From the NCBI GenBank assembly GCA_036244975.1, contig BTTE01000004.1, forward strand, positions 9,885-73,884: a stretch of 64,000 nucleotides of DNA. The letters run 5' to 3'. This stretch comes from Sulfidibacterium sp036244975 (GTDB taxonomy: Bacteria; Bacteroidota; Bacteroidia; Bacteroidales; F082). The translations under genes and the position numbers were made by a program. A model generated the notes under the pieces. The model was given only the letters and a program-made list of their open reading frames with translations. It ran no database searches and was not told the DNA's origin. Of this stretch, positions 34,306-43,818 are shown piece after piece (position 1 is the first letter of the stretch; each line of letters begins with the position of its first letter).

Positions 34306-35514
34306 CTACTGTATATTTTTCCTGAGCCAATAAGCCGGATTTTGCAGGTATTTTTCGTGCCAGACTTCAAAATGGAGTTCTGTTTTTCCCTGCAGGTTGG
34401 TATGAATCACTCCCAAAGTCTGATGCTGCAACACCTGCTGGTTATTTTTTACCAACACCTTATCCAACCCGGAATAAACCGTATAATAATTTCCGTGTTT
34501 CAGAATAACGGCAATGTTCGTGTTGGTAATCCGGACAATATTAACAACACTGCCGGGGAATACGGCGCGTGCCGTGCTCCCCTTGGATGTAGCAATATTA
34601 ATGCCGTTGTTTTTGATTTTAACGTGTTTCAAAACCGGATGGTTGTGAACGCCGAATGTTTGGGAAACCACACCGTTTTTCACCGGCCAGGGCAACCGTC
34701 CTTTGTTTGCCACAAAGGCAGAAGAAAGCCGCATTTCCAAAGCAGTGAATTTCCTGGATTTTGTTTTGGCGGCTGCTCTTTTTGCAGAAATGGCAATAGC
34801 CCTTTCAATCTGCACCTGTAATCGTTTCGACTCCCTTTGCTTCTGTCTCAGACGAGCACGAAGGCTTCTCTCCTGTCCGGCCAGTTTCTGTTTCAGTCTG
34901 GATTTTTTGTGCTGTTCCAACTGTAGTTGCGAAAGCTGCGTGGTTTCCTTATCCAACAACGCTTTCTTCTCTGCTTTATCCCGAATCAGTTTGTTTAACT
35001 TGTCTTTTTTTTGTTTTTCGAGATTTTCAATTCGCCCGGCTTCTTTTCGGATATAGGCCGAAATCTCATCAAGGTAACGCAGGCGCTGATAGGCCTGGTT
35101 GAAGTCCTTTGCAGAAAAAAGAAAGATTAACCGGTTGTAATTATTATCATTTTTGTAAAGATACCAGGCGATGCGGGCATACTCTTTTTTCAGGATGTCA
35201 AGGCGGGTATTCAAATCCCTGATTTGAATACCGGTAACGTCAATCGTATTGGATAGTGTTACAATTTCTTTTTTTAAAATCACAATCAACCTCCGGCGCA
35301 TGTCCATCCGGTTATTGATAAGTTGTAGTTCGTAAACCGTATTTTTTTTACTCTTTTTTACCTCTGCAATAAGGTGATTGGTATAGGTAATTTCTTTTCC
35401 CAGTTTTTGTCGTTTGGCTTTCAGGCTGCCGGTTTTGGTCTGGGGAAATCCAGGCGTAATTCTTATAAAAAAGAAAATAAAAAAAATCAGAAAAGAGGAT
35501 TTTATCCTGACCAT
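34306..35514 (-). CDS. EnvC-like murein hydrolase activator (degenerate M23/LytM domain)
   Basis: 402 residues from the ATG at 35514; the in-frame extension to 35565 lacks a signal-like start. A signal peptide (FLIFFIFFFIRITPGFPQ) is followed by a long coiled coil (about 25-255, Lys/Arg/Gln rich). The C-terminal LytM domain spans about 285-400: GVVSQTFGVHNHPVLKHV, NNGINIATSKG, HGNYYTVYSGL, TELHFEVW. Active LytM enzymes have G-x-D and H-x-H zinc ligands. Here the Asp is Asn (GINIAT) and the HxH is HFE, so it should be catalytically dead, as in EnvC, and act by activating amidases during cell separation. Confidence 0.88.
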   Translation of the reverse strand: MVRIKSSFLIFFIFFFIRITPGFPQTKTGSLKAKRQKLGKEITYTNHLIAEVKKSKKNTVYELQLINNRMDMRRRLIVILKKEIVTLSNTIDVTGIQIRDLNTRLDILKKEYARIAWYLYKNDNNYNRLIFLFSAKDFNQAYQRLRYLDEISAYIRKEAGRIENLEKQKKDKLNKLIRDKAEKKALLDKETTQLSQLQLEQHKKSRLKQKLAGQERSLRARLRQKQRESKRLQVQIERAIAISAKRAAAKTKSRKFTALEMRLSSAFVANKGRLPWPVKNGVVSQTFGVHNHPVLKHVKIKNNGINIATSKGSTARAVFPGSVVNIVRITNTNIAVILKHGNYYTVYSGLDKVLVKNNQQVLQHQTLGVIHTNLQGKTELHFEVWHEKYLQNPAYWLRKNIQ

Positions 35515-35660
35515 AGCTGCATTTGTTACATAAAGGCAAAGATAAACGCAAAACCCGAATATCAAAAACCAAAATCCGGGCTTTTACAAAATGGCCTGGT
35601 TAACGGAAAGAAATTCTGTTAATCGATTGATTTTTCAAAAGAATTAGAAGGTAAATACCA

Positions 35661-36476
35661 TTAGATGAGCTTTTTATACTTGCCCGGAATGATAAACGGG
35701 AAACTGCGCGGGATATTGATTTCCACTTTTTTGTAAATAATGTTGATGATTATTTTCTGCCTGGCATGGATAACGATTTGCATTTTCAACGGAATTGTGT
35801 ACCCGTTAACCTTTTGATATTTATCGTAAAAAATCTGCAAATCTTTGCCCGGCATGCCGCTTTCACGCAAAAGCAGCACTTTTATGTTAAATGTTTCGGG
35901 GTCAAGCCAGATTTTTTGTGTCAAAAATTGGCTTCCGGAGACGGAATCTCTAACAGGCATTTGCATTTTCATCTCCAGCATATATTGCTGTTTATTCACA
36001 ACGGCAGCCGAATCAATAAGCTGATAAATAACATTGTTTCCCAAAAGCAGCGCTTGCAGTATGTCGTAATTGATACTTGTATGCATGAGGCTGTCAAGCA
36101 AATAGTAAGAGCCGAGGAGATAGTTCTTTTTCAGACGATTCAGTAGTTTTACCGAGTCGGTGGTAAATACCACACGGGCAGCTTCAATGCCCATGGCCGG
36201 AACAATACTCATCCAAATAATGCTGTCATTTTTCAAACGTATCTGGGCTCTTAGCTGTACCGGCTCATTATTTCCTTTTTGGTAAGAAATGCTCAGTTTT
36301 GCACGCAAATAAGAAAAGGGTTGTTTGCTCTTTTCCATCTTCCCGTAAAGCTGGTCAAAAGACATCTCCTTTAACGTTTTTCCGGCCAGCGGCCTGATAG
36401 ACCGACAGGCAGAAAAGAAAAAAATGCTTCCTGCCAAAACGCTCATTAACAGTAAAATACGATAAACCCTATTCAT
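35661..36476 (-). CDS. DUF4292 lipoprotein
   Basis: 271 residues. The lipoprotein signal ends at SIFFFSAC. The mature part matches the DUF4292 pattern: YLRAKLSISYQ, QLRAQIRLKNDSIIWMSIVPAMGIEAARVVFTTDSVKLLNRLKKNYLLGSYYLL. This looks like a LolA/LppX-type half-barrel, which would bind a lipid or acyl chain in the periplasm; that role is inference. The gene overlaps the end of the TPR gene by 8 bases. It belongs to a dut-TPR-DUF4292-EnvC cluster that I recognise as recurrent in Bacteroidota. Confidence 0.87.
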   Translation of the reverse strand: MNRVYRILLLMSVLAGSIFFFSACRSIRPLAGKTLKEMSFDQLYGKMEKSKQPFSYLRAKLSISYQKGNNEPVQLRAQIRLKNDSIIWMSIVPAMGIEAARVVFTTDSVKLLNRLKKNYLLGSYYLLDSLMHTSINYDILQALLLGNNVIYQLIDSAAVVNKQQYMLEMKMQMPVRDSVSGSQFLTQKIWLDPETFNIKVLLLRESGMPGKDLQIFYDKYQKVNGYTIPLKMQIVIHARQKIIINIIYKKVEINIPRSFPFIIPGKYKKLI

Positions 36477-38205
36477 GTAATTTTCCGGTTTTAATTTTTT
36501 TCTTCAGAAGCCTGGAATGGTCTTTCATCCGGATGGCTTTTTTCCATTGCACGAGAGCTTCTTTGTGTTTTCCTAACCGGTATAGAATATCGCCATAATG
36601 CTCAACCACCACCCCGCTGGTTTTCCCGCCGTTATCCAGCGCTTTTTGTTCCCACTTCAGCGCCAGGTTATATTTTTTTTGCTTGTAGAGCACCCAGGCA
36701 TAAGTATCAAGATTGTTTTGGTTATAGGGATCCAGGTCAACTGCTTTTTTGGCCATGGCAGCTGCTTTGTTAAGCTGTACGCCATCAAGAGCGAGATAGT
36801 AGGCATAGTTATTCAGTACAAAGGTATTTTCGCTGTTCAGCTTTAAAACTTTATCGTAAGCTTTGTAAGCGGCATCGGTTTCTTTCAGTTCGTGATAAGT
36901 GTCTCCAAGTGAAGAATAAAAGTTTCCAAGAAGGACATTATTGCCGACAGCCAGGTCTTTGCCCTTTTCCAAAAGCGCTTTCGCCTTTTTATAATGTTTT
37001 AACTGAAAATGTGCAATGCCTCCAAGCAGATAAGGAATTGGTTTTTGTGGGAATTTTTTTATGGTGGCGGCAGCATCGGTTTCCAGTGTTTTGTCATCGT
37101 TGAGGTAAAGGTCAGAGAAAAGTAACTGCTCCCAAAAAGTATAGTTCTTCTGATTACTAATAAGTATTTTTCGCATCAGCGGCCGGGCCTCCTTATATTT
37201 TTTATTCTCATAAAGCATGCTGGCGTAAAAAGAATCAGCCAGCGAATCAATGGGATGCGCCGCTTTTATAACTTCTGCCAATTCAAGCGCCTGTGCTTTT
37301 TGGTCATCGGACAATTGTCCGGAATAATAGGTTAAAAGCAGGTTAATCTTCGTCTTGGTGTCGAGTTTTGAATTGGCAAAACCTTTTTTTAATTCTTCAA
37401 AAGAAAGTGCCGGCTCCCCGTTTTTTCTATAAAAATCAGCCAGCGAAATATGTACATACGGATCGTTCGGGTTGAGACGTATAATTTGCCGATAAGCCCA
37501 TTCGGCTGTTTTTGGCAGCTTGTTTTTGGCAGCAAACTCGGCCAGCATAGCATAAGATCTGACATTTTCGGGATTGAATTTTACCAGTTTTTCGTACTGT
37601 ACAAGCGCCGAATCTTTCTTGTTAATACGAAGATAAAGATCGGCAATTTGTTTGGTAAGCTGCGGATTTATTCCCATCAGCATCTCTACGATACGATAGG
37701 TTTTAACTGCTTGTGCATAATCACCGGTAAAATAGTATGCAAAAGCCAGTTCGTTCTGAAAACGCACATTTCCCGGTTCTTCCTTGCAAAGTTTTTTATA
37801 AGTATTCAGATAATCTTTGTAATGGCCGGTAGCTTTGGAGAGGTTGGCATAGAGTACCAGGTACCATTTGTTTGTACTGTCCAGTTTAACAGCATTTTTA
37901 GATAGCACAAGCGCATCTTTATCATTGTTATAAGTCGACAAAAGGCGGGCCTTTTCATAATTTGCAGCTGCATCTTTGGGGTTAATCTTTAAAGCCAGCG
38001 TCAAAAGACTGTCTGCCAGTTGCAAGCGGTTAGTTTCTTTGTAAGTTATGGCACGGGCAAACAAATCAGCTTCTTTATAACGAGCCTGCGAAGCAAGAGC
38101 CTGTTGTTTTTCCTTCTTTCTTCTATGATGTTTTCCCTGGGCAAAAACCTGACTTCCGCCGGCCATAAGTACCAAAAGGATAAGTATTTTTATTTTAGTT
38201 ACCAT
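36469..38205 (-). CDS. Secreted TPR-repeat protein
   Basis: 578 residues from the ATG at 38205. An in-frame extension to 38304 overlaps dut and has no signal sequence at its start. The signal peptide is LILLVLMAGGSQVFAQ, followed by a basic stretch (KHHRRKKEK). The rest is about a dozen tetratricopeptide repeats, for example ADLFARAITYKETNRLQLAD, YEKLVKFNPENVRSYAMLAE and AYRQIIRLNPNDPYVHISLA. It is a periplasmic scaffold of unknown partner. It lies between dut and the DUF4292 lipoprotein, with an 8-base overlap to the latter, so the three are probably one operon. Confidence 0.9.
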   Translation of the reverse strand: MVTKIKILILLVLMAGGSQVFAQGKHHRRKKEKQQALASQARYKEADLFARAITYKETNRLQLADSLLTLALKINPKDAAANYEKARLLSTYNNDKDALVLSKNAVKLDSTNKWYLVLYANLSKATGHYKDYLNTYKKLCKEEPGNVRFQNELAFAYYFTGDYAQAVKTYRIVEMLMGINPQLTKQIADLYLRINKKDSALVQYEKLVKFNPENVRSYAMLAEFAAKNKLPKTAEWAYRQIIRLNPNDPYVHISLADFYRKNGEPALSFEELKKGFANSKLDTKTKINLLLTYYSGQLSDDQKAQALELAEVIKAAHPIDSLADSFYASMLYENKKYKEARPLMRKILISNQKNYTFWEQLLFSDLYLNDDKTLETDAAATIKKFPQKPIPYLLGGIAHFQLKHYKKAKALLEKGKDLAVGNNVLLGNFYSSLGDTYHELKETDAAYKAYDKVLKLNSENTFVLNNYAYYLALDGVQLNKAAAMAKKAVDLDPYNQNNLDTYAWVLYKQKKYNLALKWEQKALDNGGKTSGVVVEHYGDILYRLGKHKEALVQWKKAIRMKDHSRLLKKKIKTGKLHE

Positions 38206-38231
38206 GATATTATTATTGTTAATTGTTTCTT

Positions 38232-38666
38232 TTATTTCCCCCCGGTATGGCCGAATCCTCCCGCACCCCGACTGGTTTCGGAGAGGATTTCCACTTCGTT
38301 CCATTGCGTCTGAACATGTGAGGAAATAACCATCTGTGCTATACGGTCGCCATCGATAATTTCATGAGTTTCATTGGAAAGATTAATCAAAATTACGCGT
38401 ATCTCTCCACGATAATCGGCATCGATGGTGCCGGGACTGTTCAGTACGGTAATACCCTTTTTCAATGCCAGTCCGCTGCGCGGGCGCACCTGGGCCTCAT
38501 ATCCTACCGGAAGTTCAATGTACAATCCCGTCGGCACCAAAATACGCTCCATGGGAGCTATCCGTACGGGCGTTTCCAGGTTGGCACGTAAATCCATACC
38601 CGCCGACGCGACGGTTTCGTATTTCGGTAAGGCATGTTTTGAGGTATTGACAATTTCTATTTTCAT
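38232..38666 (-). CDS. dut: dUTP diphosphatase
   Basis: 144 residues, a trimeric dUTPase. All five motifs are present: AGMDLRA, PRSGLALK, GTIDADYRGEI (catalytic Asp and the Tyr that selects uracil), GDRIAQMV and the C-terminal arm RGAGGFGHTG. It hydrolyses dUTP to dUMP and PPi, keeping uracil out of DNA and feeding thymidylate synthesis. First gene of the dut-TPR-DUF4292 operon. No clear TAnnTTTG box is seen upstream of it. Confidence 0.96.
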   Translation of the reverse strand: MKIEIVNTSKHALPKYETVASAGMDLRANLETPVRIAPMERILVPTGLYIELPVGYEAQVRPRSGLALKKGITVLNSPGTIDADYRGEIRVILINLSNETHEIIDGDRIAQMVISSHVQTQWNEVEILSETSRGAGGFGHTGGK

Positions 38667-39021
38667 TTAATCTCTTCCTGTTTATCCGTTATTTACATTG
38701 CTTTAATCAAAAAAAACAGAACCTTTCTGCTTTCCTGTCCGGGCAACGCAATGCAAACTGTTTTTATTTACTCAATTATTCGGGCTCAAAAGTAAAGAAA
38801 AAAGCAACTGAGGTACAGTGCGGTAGTGTCGTAAAATGTTAAACAATGTTTAAAGGATTCTGTATTCGTGAGAAGCACGGAAGTGAATGATAAGCCGTAT
38901 TTCTGATTATTTTTATTCTTTTTACCATTCACCCCCGGCTTTTTTCCTCCTCACCCGATTTTTCCAGGCGGATTACTTTACCCGAATATTTGTAATTTTG
39001 CGCACTTAAAAAATTGTTTCC
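38667..39021. promoter_or_regulatory. 355-base intergenic region with -7 box (TAATTTTG) for the zinc-ribbon gene
   Basis: No ORF or strong hairpin is visible. The only clear signal is TAATTTTG at 38993-39000 on the plus strand, 22 bases before the zinc-ribbon ATG. Confidence 0.45.
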
Positions 39022-39231
39022 ATGGAAAAGCGGGAATATGTTTGCCCGAAATGCGGTAACAAACAATACGAAACGGACGAAATTCGTACCCCCGGCGGTA
39101 TTTTCGCCAAAATTTTTGACGTACAAAACAAAAAGTTTACCGTTATCTCCTGTACTCACTGTGGCTATTGTGAATTTTACAGACGCCGCACCAGCGCCTT
39201 TGGAAACATTGTTGACTTTTTTACCAATTAA
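39022..39231 (+). CDS. Small zinc-ribbon protein (putative nucleic-acid binding)
   Basis: 69 residues with two cysteine knuckles, CPKCGNKQ near the N-terminus and CTHCGYCEFY near the C-terminus, joined by a beta-rich segment (GGIFAKIFDVQNKKFTVIS). This is the COG3478-type predicted nucleic-acid-binding zinc ribbon. Function is not established. It lies 44 bases upstream of glyS in the same direction and probably shares its transcript. Confidence 0.85.
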   Translation: MEKREYVCPKCGNKQYETDEIRTPGGIFAKIFDVQNKKFTVISCTHCGYCEFYRRRTSAFGNIVDFFTN

Positions 39232-39275
39232 TTTTTAATTAACTCCTTTTCAGGAAATTTATAAAGAGCTTTTTT

Positions 39276-40811
39276 ATGGCACATCAAGAAGATTTATTGA
39301 AAAAAATTATTGCTCATGCAAAAGAGTACGGATTTGTTTATCCTTCGAGTGACATTTACGACGGGCTGAGCGCTGTTTACGACTACGGTCCGAACGGTGT
39401 GGAGCTGAAAAAGAACATTCGCAATTATTGGTGGAAAGCCATGGTGCAAATGCATGAAAACATTGTGGGTCTTGATGCTGCCATCTTCATGCATCCCACC
39501 GTATGGAAAGCTTCGGGACATGTGGATGCTTTCAGCGACCCGCTCATCGACAACAAAGATTCAAAAAAGCGCTACCGTGCGGATGTGCTGGTGGAAGATT
39601 ATATGGCCAAAATTGAAGCCAAAATCAATAAAGAGATAACCAAAGCCCGGAAACGGTTCGGCGACAGTTTCGACGAGCAACAGTTTTTGGAAACCAACCC
39701 GCGGGTGCTGGCCAGTCTGAAAAAGACAGAAGAGATCAAAAACCGCCTCTACCCGGCCATGGAGCACTCGGATATGGCGGCCATAAAACAGCTGATTGAA
39801 GACTTAGAGATTGCAGACCCGGTTTCCGGCTCCAAAAACTGGACGGAAGTGCGGCAGTTTAACCTTATGTTCTCCACCCAAATGGGTTCCACCACCGATG
39901 GCGCTTCCGAAATTTATTTGCGTCCCGAAACGGCTCAGGGCATCTTTGTGAACTTCCTGAATGTGCAGAAAACCTCACGGATGAAAATACCTTTCGGTAT
40001 TGCACAAACCGGAAAAGCCTTCAGAAACGAAATTGTAGCCCGGCAGTTTATCTTCCGTATGCGGGAGTTTGAGCAGATGGAAATGCAGTTTTTTGTACGT
40101 CCCGGAACCGAAATGAAATGGTATAAATTCTGGAAAGCCGAGCGTATGAAATGGCATCTTTCTACCGGTATTCCGGCAGAAAAATTTCGTTTTCACGACC
40201 ATGATAAACTGGCGCATTATGCCAATGCTGCCGCCGACATAGAATTTGAATTCCCTATGGGGTTCAAAGAACTGGAAGGAGTCCATTCGCGCACCAACTT
40301 CGACCTGAGCGCCCATGAAAAATATTCCGGTAAAAAGCTGCGGTATTTCGATTCGGAAATCGGCGAAAGTTATGTGCCTTACGTCATTGAAACTTCCATT
40401 GGCCTTGACCGTATGTTTCTGGCGCTGCTGAGTAACGCATACATCGAAGAGAATCTGGAAGGGGGTACCCGGCGTGTGGTTATGAAACTACCTGCTTTTC
40501 TTGCACCATACAAAATAGCCGTTTTCCCGCTGGTCAAAAAAGATGGTCTGCAGGAAAAAGCACAGGAAGTCATGGATAATCTAAAGGATGATTTCATGTG
40601 TTTTTATGAAGAAAAAGACACGATTGGGAAACGTTACCGCCGCCACGATGCCATCGGAACACCATTCTGTGTTACCGTAGACCATCAAACGCTGGAAGAC
40701 AACACCGTTACACTGCGCGAACGCGACAGCATGAAACAGGAACGGATACCGGCAGATAAAATTTCCGGAATTGTCGCCAAAAGTCTGATGCTGAAAAATC
40801 AGGGCTTATAA
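39276..40811 (+). CDS. glyS: Glycyl-tRNA synthetase (class IIa, single-chain)
   Basis: 511 residues of the dimeric, eukaryote-like GlyRS. YGFVYPSSDIYDGLSAVYDYGPNG opens the catalytic domain. Motif 2 is FRNEIVARQFIFRMREFEQMEMQFF. ETAQGIFVNF, RTNFDLSAHEKYSGK and motif 3 ETSIGLDRMFLALL follow. The anticodon-binding domain begins near APYKIAVFPLV. It charges tRNA-Gly. The gene overlaps the convergent gldB-like gene by 13 bases at the 3' end. Confidence 0.96.
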   Translation: MAHQEDLLKKIIAHAKEYGFVYPSSDIYDGLSAVYDYGPNGVELKKNIRNYWWKAMVQMHENIVGLDAAIFMHPTVWKASGHVDAFSDPLIDNKDSKKRYRADVLVEDYMAKIEAKINKEITKARKRFGDSFDEQQFLETNPRVLASLKKTEEIKNRLYPAMEHSDMAAIKQLIEDLEIADPVSGSKNWTEVRQFNLMFSTQMGSTTDGASEIYLRPETAQGIFVNFLNVQKTSRMKIPFGIAQTGKAFRNEIVARQFIFRMREFEQMEMQFFVRPGTEMKWYKFWKAERMKWHLSTGIPAEKFRFHDHDKLAHYANAAADIEFEFPMGFKELEGVHSRTNFDLSAHEKYSGKKLRYFDSEIGESYVPYVIETSIGLDRMFLALLSNAYIEENLEGGTRRVVMKLPAFLAPYKIAVFPLVKKDGLQEKAQEVMDNLKDDFMCFYEEKDTIGKRYRRHDAIGTPFCVTVDHQTLEDNTVTLRERDSMKQERIPADKISGIVAKSLMLKNQGL

Positions 40812-41803
40812 CCCGAATCTTCGAGAAGGGTTTGGGCATCTTTCATCCTCAAAAGCTGCCGGAGTGTTGTCTTCGGATGTTTCCACATGTATTCGCGAAC
40901 CATTTGCCAGCCAAACCATCTGGCCATGGCCGGCGGAGAGTCGTGCGAAAAGCCTGTGCTGAACGGCCCGGGTTGTGTCATTTTGTTTATGAGCAAATAA
41001 TCGGTGGAGTACAAAAACCGGTTTTTCACCAGAACGGCCCAGACTGCTTTTTTGTTTTGTTTCATCCACTGCAACTGCTTTTGCGTGTAGCAGATTTTCA
41101 GCGTGTCGGGAACATCCGGCAGTATGGCATCCAGAAAGTAAAGCTCCTTGCCACCTTCCATCATATTTTCCAAAAGGGTTTTCGGTTGAAAACGCTGGCG
41201 AAAATCCTGCCGGTAAAGTGTTTGTACAACATCAACAACCATGTTTTTCTTGGTCATACAACGACGGTGATAGAGCGGAATATTCAAGTCGGTATAAAGT
41301 GGAAACTTTTCTCCGAGATAATCGTCCAAAGCAATGACAACAGCATGATTATTTTTCATTACAGGCTGCTCGTAATCCAAATCGGAAACATAGGTATAAA
41401 CATCCGGTAAACGGTAAGCGGGATAATAATATTTCAAATGTGCAAATGCCGAACTGAGTTGCAGCCGTTCCCGGTTCAGGTTTGGAAAAACCTTTATGGT
41501 TTTATGATAAACGTAGCGAATCTGTGTGTCGGTTACATAAGCAAAGAGCTTGTTTACATTAGCGGTGTCGTTTAAATCGGCATTTAAAAACGGAAGAAAT
41601 TCCGGCTTTATTTTCTTTAAACCCGCTTTGAAATTTTTTAAGTCGAGACTAAAAAGCGCCTTCCCGTAACGATGAATGTTTACCTGTACTTTGGGCAGCT
41701 TACTTTCGGGAACAGCAGGGATTTTCCGTTTACTATGCCCGCACGAAGACACCACAACCAGAAGGAAAAACAGAAGAAAAGCAGAAAGAAAAGTTCGTTT
41801 CAT
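40799..41803 (-). CDS. gldB: GldB-like gliding-motility lipoprotein
   Basis: 334 residues from the ATG at 41803. A longer frame to 41944 reads back through the terminator region and is rejected. The lipoprotein signal ends at LVVVSSC. The body shows the GldB pattern: YGKALFSLDL, FLPFLNADLND, ALDDYLGEKFPLY, LYHRRCMTKKNMVVDVVQTLY, and a C-terminal ARWFGWQMVREYMW. GldB is a lipoprotein required for gliding in flavobacteria but is widespread in non-gliding Bacteroidota, so motility is not implied. Convergent with glyS, overlapping by 13 bases. Confidence 0.88.
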   Translation of the reverse strand: MKRTFLSAFLLFFLLVVVSSCGHSKRKIPAVPESKLPKVQVNIHRYGKALFSLDLKNFKAGLKKIKPEFLPFLNADLNDTANVNKLFAYVTDTQIRYVYHKTIKVFPNLNRERLQLSSAFAHLKYYYPAYRLPDVYTYVSDLDYEQPVMKNNHAVVIALDDYLGEKFPLYTDLNIPLYHRRCMTKKNMVVDVVQTLYRQDFRQRFQPKTLLENMMEGGKELYFLDAILPDVPDTLKICYTQKQLQWMKQNKKAVWAVLVKNRFLYSTDYLLINKMTQPGPFSTGFSHDSPPAMARWFGWQMVREYMWKHPKTTLRQLLRMKDAQTLLEDSGYKP

Positions 41804-41838
41804 AGCAATACCGGTTAACACATTCAAACCATTTGGCA

Positions 41839-41877
41839 CAAAAAATGCCAGCACAAAAGTACTGACATTTTTTTTGT
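41839..41877 (-). terminator. Terminator after the outer-membrane barrel gene
   Basis: A run of A with ATGCCAG pairs with CTGACAT and a T run around a ten-base loop (one mismatch). It lies between the barrel gene stop (41895) and the gldB start. Confidence 0.7.
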
Positions 41878-41894
41878 ACCGTTTTAAAAAAGTT

Positions 41895-42512
41895 TTACAA
41901 AAGCTTCCAGCCGAGGGTAACTTCAAACACACTGGACCCGCCATTCAGCGTTTTGGTGTTGTTATCATATTTGAAATTTAAAATATTATTGATGCCACCA
42001 TAATATTTGACATCAATAGCAAACATCAAAATATCAATACCAAAACCGGTCTGATACTGCCACTGAATATCCTTGAAATCATTAGGGACAAGATATTCTT
42101 TCGGCGCTGTTCCGCTGGGAGTAATTGTTTTGTTAACAATAAAGTTGGCTGTTACACCACCGAAAATTCTGAGTTTAACAACTTTCAAATCCAAAAACTG
42201 CCATCCGAGACTCAAAGGAATCTGAATTGATTTTAAGCTGACATCTTGTTCAAAAACAGATGTACTGCCTAAGGTGGGAAATTTAAAAACACTTCCCTGT
42301 GTCATATAATTCACTTCGGGCTGTACATAAACCTTTCTCCCGATGCGCATAAAAACACCAATTAACATGTTGTTTTTTAGACCAGCATTAATATCAGAGC
42401 CTTTATAAGAAAGTTTTGAGGCCGTGTAACCAATCTGCGGCCCGATATGAAACTGGCCGTACGTTATTCCACTGATAAGAATAGCAACAAAGAATAAGCT
42501 AAATTTTTTCAT
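41895..42512 (-). CDS. Outer-membrane beta-barrel protein (PorT-like family)
   Basis: 205 residues. The signal peptide MKKFSLFFVAILISGITYG is followed by alternating hydrophobic/polar strands: FHIGPQIGYTASKLSY, NMLIGVFMRIGRKVYVQPEVNYMT, IPLSLGWQFL, WQYQTGFGIDILMFAIDVKYYGGI. It ends in an aromatic strand (FEVTLGWKLL). This is the OMP_b-brl_2/PorT pattern with about eight strands. True PorT serves type IX secretion, but such small barrels are numerous in Bacteroidota. No neighbour supports that role, so only the barrel fold is claimed. Confidence 0.85.
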   Translation of the reverse strand: MKKFSLFFVAILISGITYGQFHIGPQIGYTASKLSYKGSDINAGLKNNMLIGVFMRIGRKVYVQPEVNYMTQGSVFKFPTLGSTSVFEQDVSLKSIQIPLSLGWQFLDLKVVKLRIFGGVTANFIVNKTITPSGTAPKEYLVPNDFKDIQWQYQTGFGIDILMFAIDVKYYGGINNILNFKYDNNTKTLNGGSSVFEVTLGWKLL

Positions 42513-42663
42513 AATTAAGAGATTTTAAATGAGATAATTGTTTTCCATATTTGTCAAAAATAGGTAATTTTTTTTACCCGGACAAATTTTTTGCTTTTCA
42601 GCTATTGAAATCTATTATAAATCAACCGTTTAAGAGTTCTATCCGGATTAGAAGAAACGCTTT

Positions 42664-42849
42664 TTAGCCCGCCTGCATATTTTCAGCTCCGGGAAGCATC
42701 CCTTCCATCTGTGCCGGATCGTGGATTAAGACAGGGATGTGCTGCGGGCAAATCCAATAACTTTTCCCTTTGTAATCAAGTTGTACCAAAGGAACCTGTT
42801 CGGAATTTCTTTTGCAAAAAAGACAATATTTTTCGTTGTGATTTTCCAT
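42664..42849 (-). CDS. Small Cys/His protein, putative zinc binding
   Basis: 61 residues: YCLFCKRN near residue 8 (C-x-x-C) and WICPQHIPVLIHDP (C-x-x-H) in the middle. Together they could hold one zinc ion, like a compact treble-clef or ClpX-type zinc-binding fold. The sequence reads like a real protein and the gene is isolated between the barrel gene and mlaE. I do not recognise a named family. Function unknown. Confidence 0.65.
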   Translation of the reverse strand: MENHNEKYCLFCKRNSEQVPLVQLDYKGKSYWICPQHIPVLIHDPAQMEGMLPGAENMQAG

Positions 42850-43077
42850 ATCATAAATTTAATAAAGTTTAAACGGACAAAAATCAGAAATTATTTTATA
42901 CCCAGTCAAAATATTTTGACCTAACAAGAAAATTAAACTATTTCGTCATTATTGGATTACGCTTTCCGCCATCTTCTGTCAAAATGAAAACCATGATAAT
43001 GTTTTAATTTTCATCCGAAAAAAAAACGTATTCCGAAAACAGCATCCATCAAAATTCTTTAATTTAGCCACATAATT

Positions 43078-43818
43078 ATGAAAATATTGTATCAAATAGG
43101 CGAATACGTCATCCTGATGTTTCAGGCTTTTAAAAAGCCCGACAAAGGTTTTGTTTTCCGCCGCCAGCTATTGTACGATTTCAAACGGTTAGGTGTTGAT
43201 TCCATCAGTATTATTTCTATCATTTCTCTTTTTACCGGTGCCATCATTGCCATTCAAATGGCTTATAACATTGATTCGCCCTTTATTGCAAAATCGATTA
43301 TCGGTTTCTCCACGCGGCAAATGCTGATACTGGAGATTTCTCCCACCATCATCTGCCTGATACTGGCCGGAAAAGTAGGATCACGAATTGCCTCGGAGAT
43401 AGGGACCATGCGCATTACGGAACAGATTGATGCGCTGCGTGTAATGGGTGTTAACCCGCCTAATTATCTGATATTACCGAAAATAACTGCTGCCATGCTC
43501 TATTTTCCCGTCTTGATAATTTTTTCCATCTTTCTCGGTATTTTAGGGGGGGGGATTATGGGATCCATTACAGGATTAATTCCCTCGGCGGATTACATTA
43601 TAGGGATTCGTTCCTGGTTCGACCCGTTCACCCTGACTTATGCCATGATAAAAACCGTTGTTTTTGCTTTCATCATCACATCAGTTTCAGCCTACAAAGG
43701 CTACACGGTAAAAGGCGGGTCGGTGGAAGTAGGCCAGGCCAGTACCGAGGCTATTGTGGTAAGCAGTATTCTGATTATCTTTTTTGATTTGATTCTTACC
43801 CAACTATTGCTCACATGA
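43078..43818 (+). CDS. mlaE: MlaE-type ABC transporter permease (phospholipid transport)
   Basis: 246 residues with five to six membrane helices. The MlaE signature region is present: GAIIAIQMAYNI, LILEISPTIICLILAGKVGSRIASEIGTMRITEQIDALRVMGVNP (coupling helix) and SVSAYKGYTVKGGSVEVGQAST. The family moves phospholipids between inner and outer membranes with MlaF and MlaD. The end overlaps the ATPase gene by 4 bases. A substrate-binding MlaD gene is not next to it. Confidence 0.92.
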   Translation: MKILYQIGEYVILMFQAFKKPDKGFVFRRQLLYDFKRLGVDSISIISIISLFTGAIIAIQMAYNIDSPFIAKSIIGFSTRQMLILEISPTIICLILAGKVGSRIASEIGTMRITEQIDALRVMGVNPPNYLILPKITAAMLYFPVLIIFSIFLGILGGGIMGSITGLIPSADYIIGIRSWFDPFTLTYAMIKTVVFAFIITSVSAYKGYTVKGGSVEVGQASTEAIVVSSILIIFFDLILTQLLLT

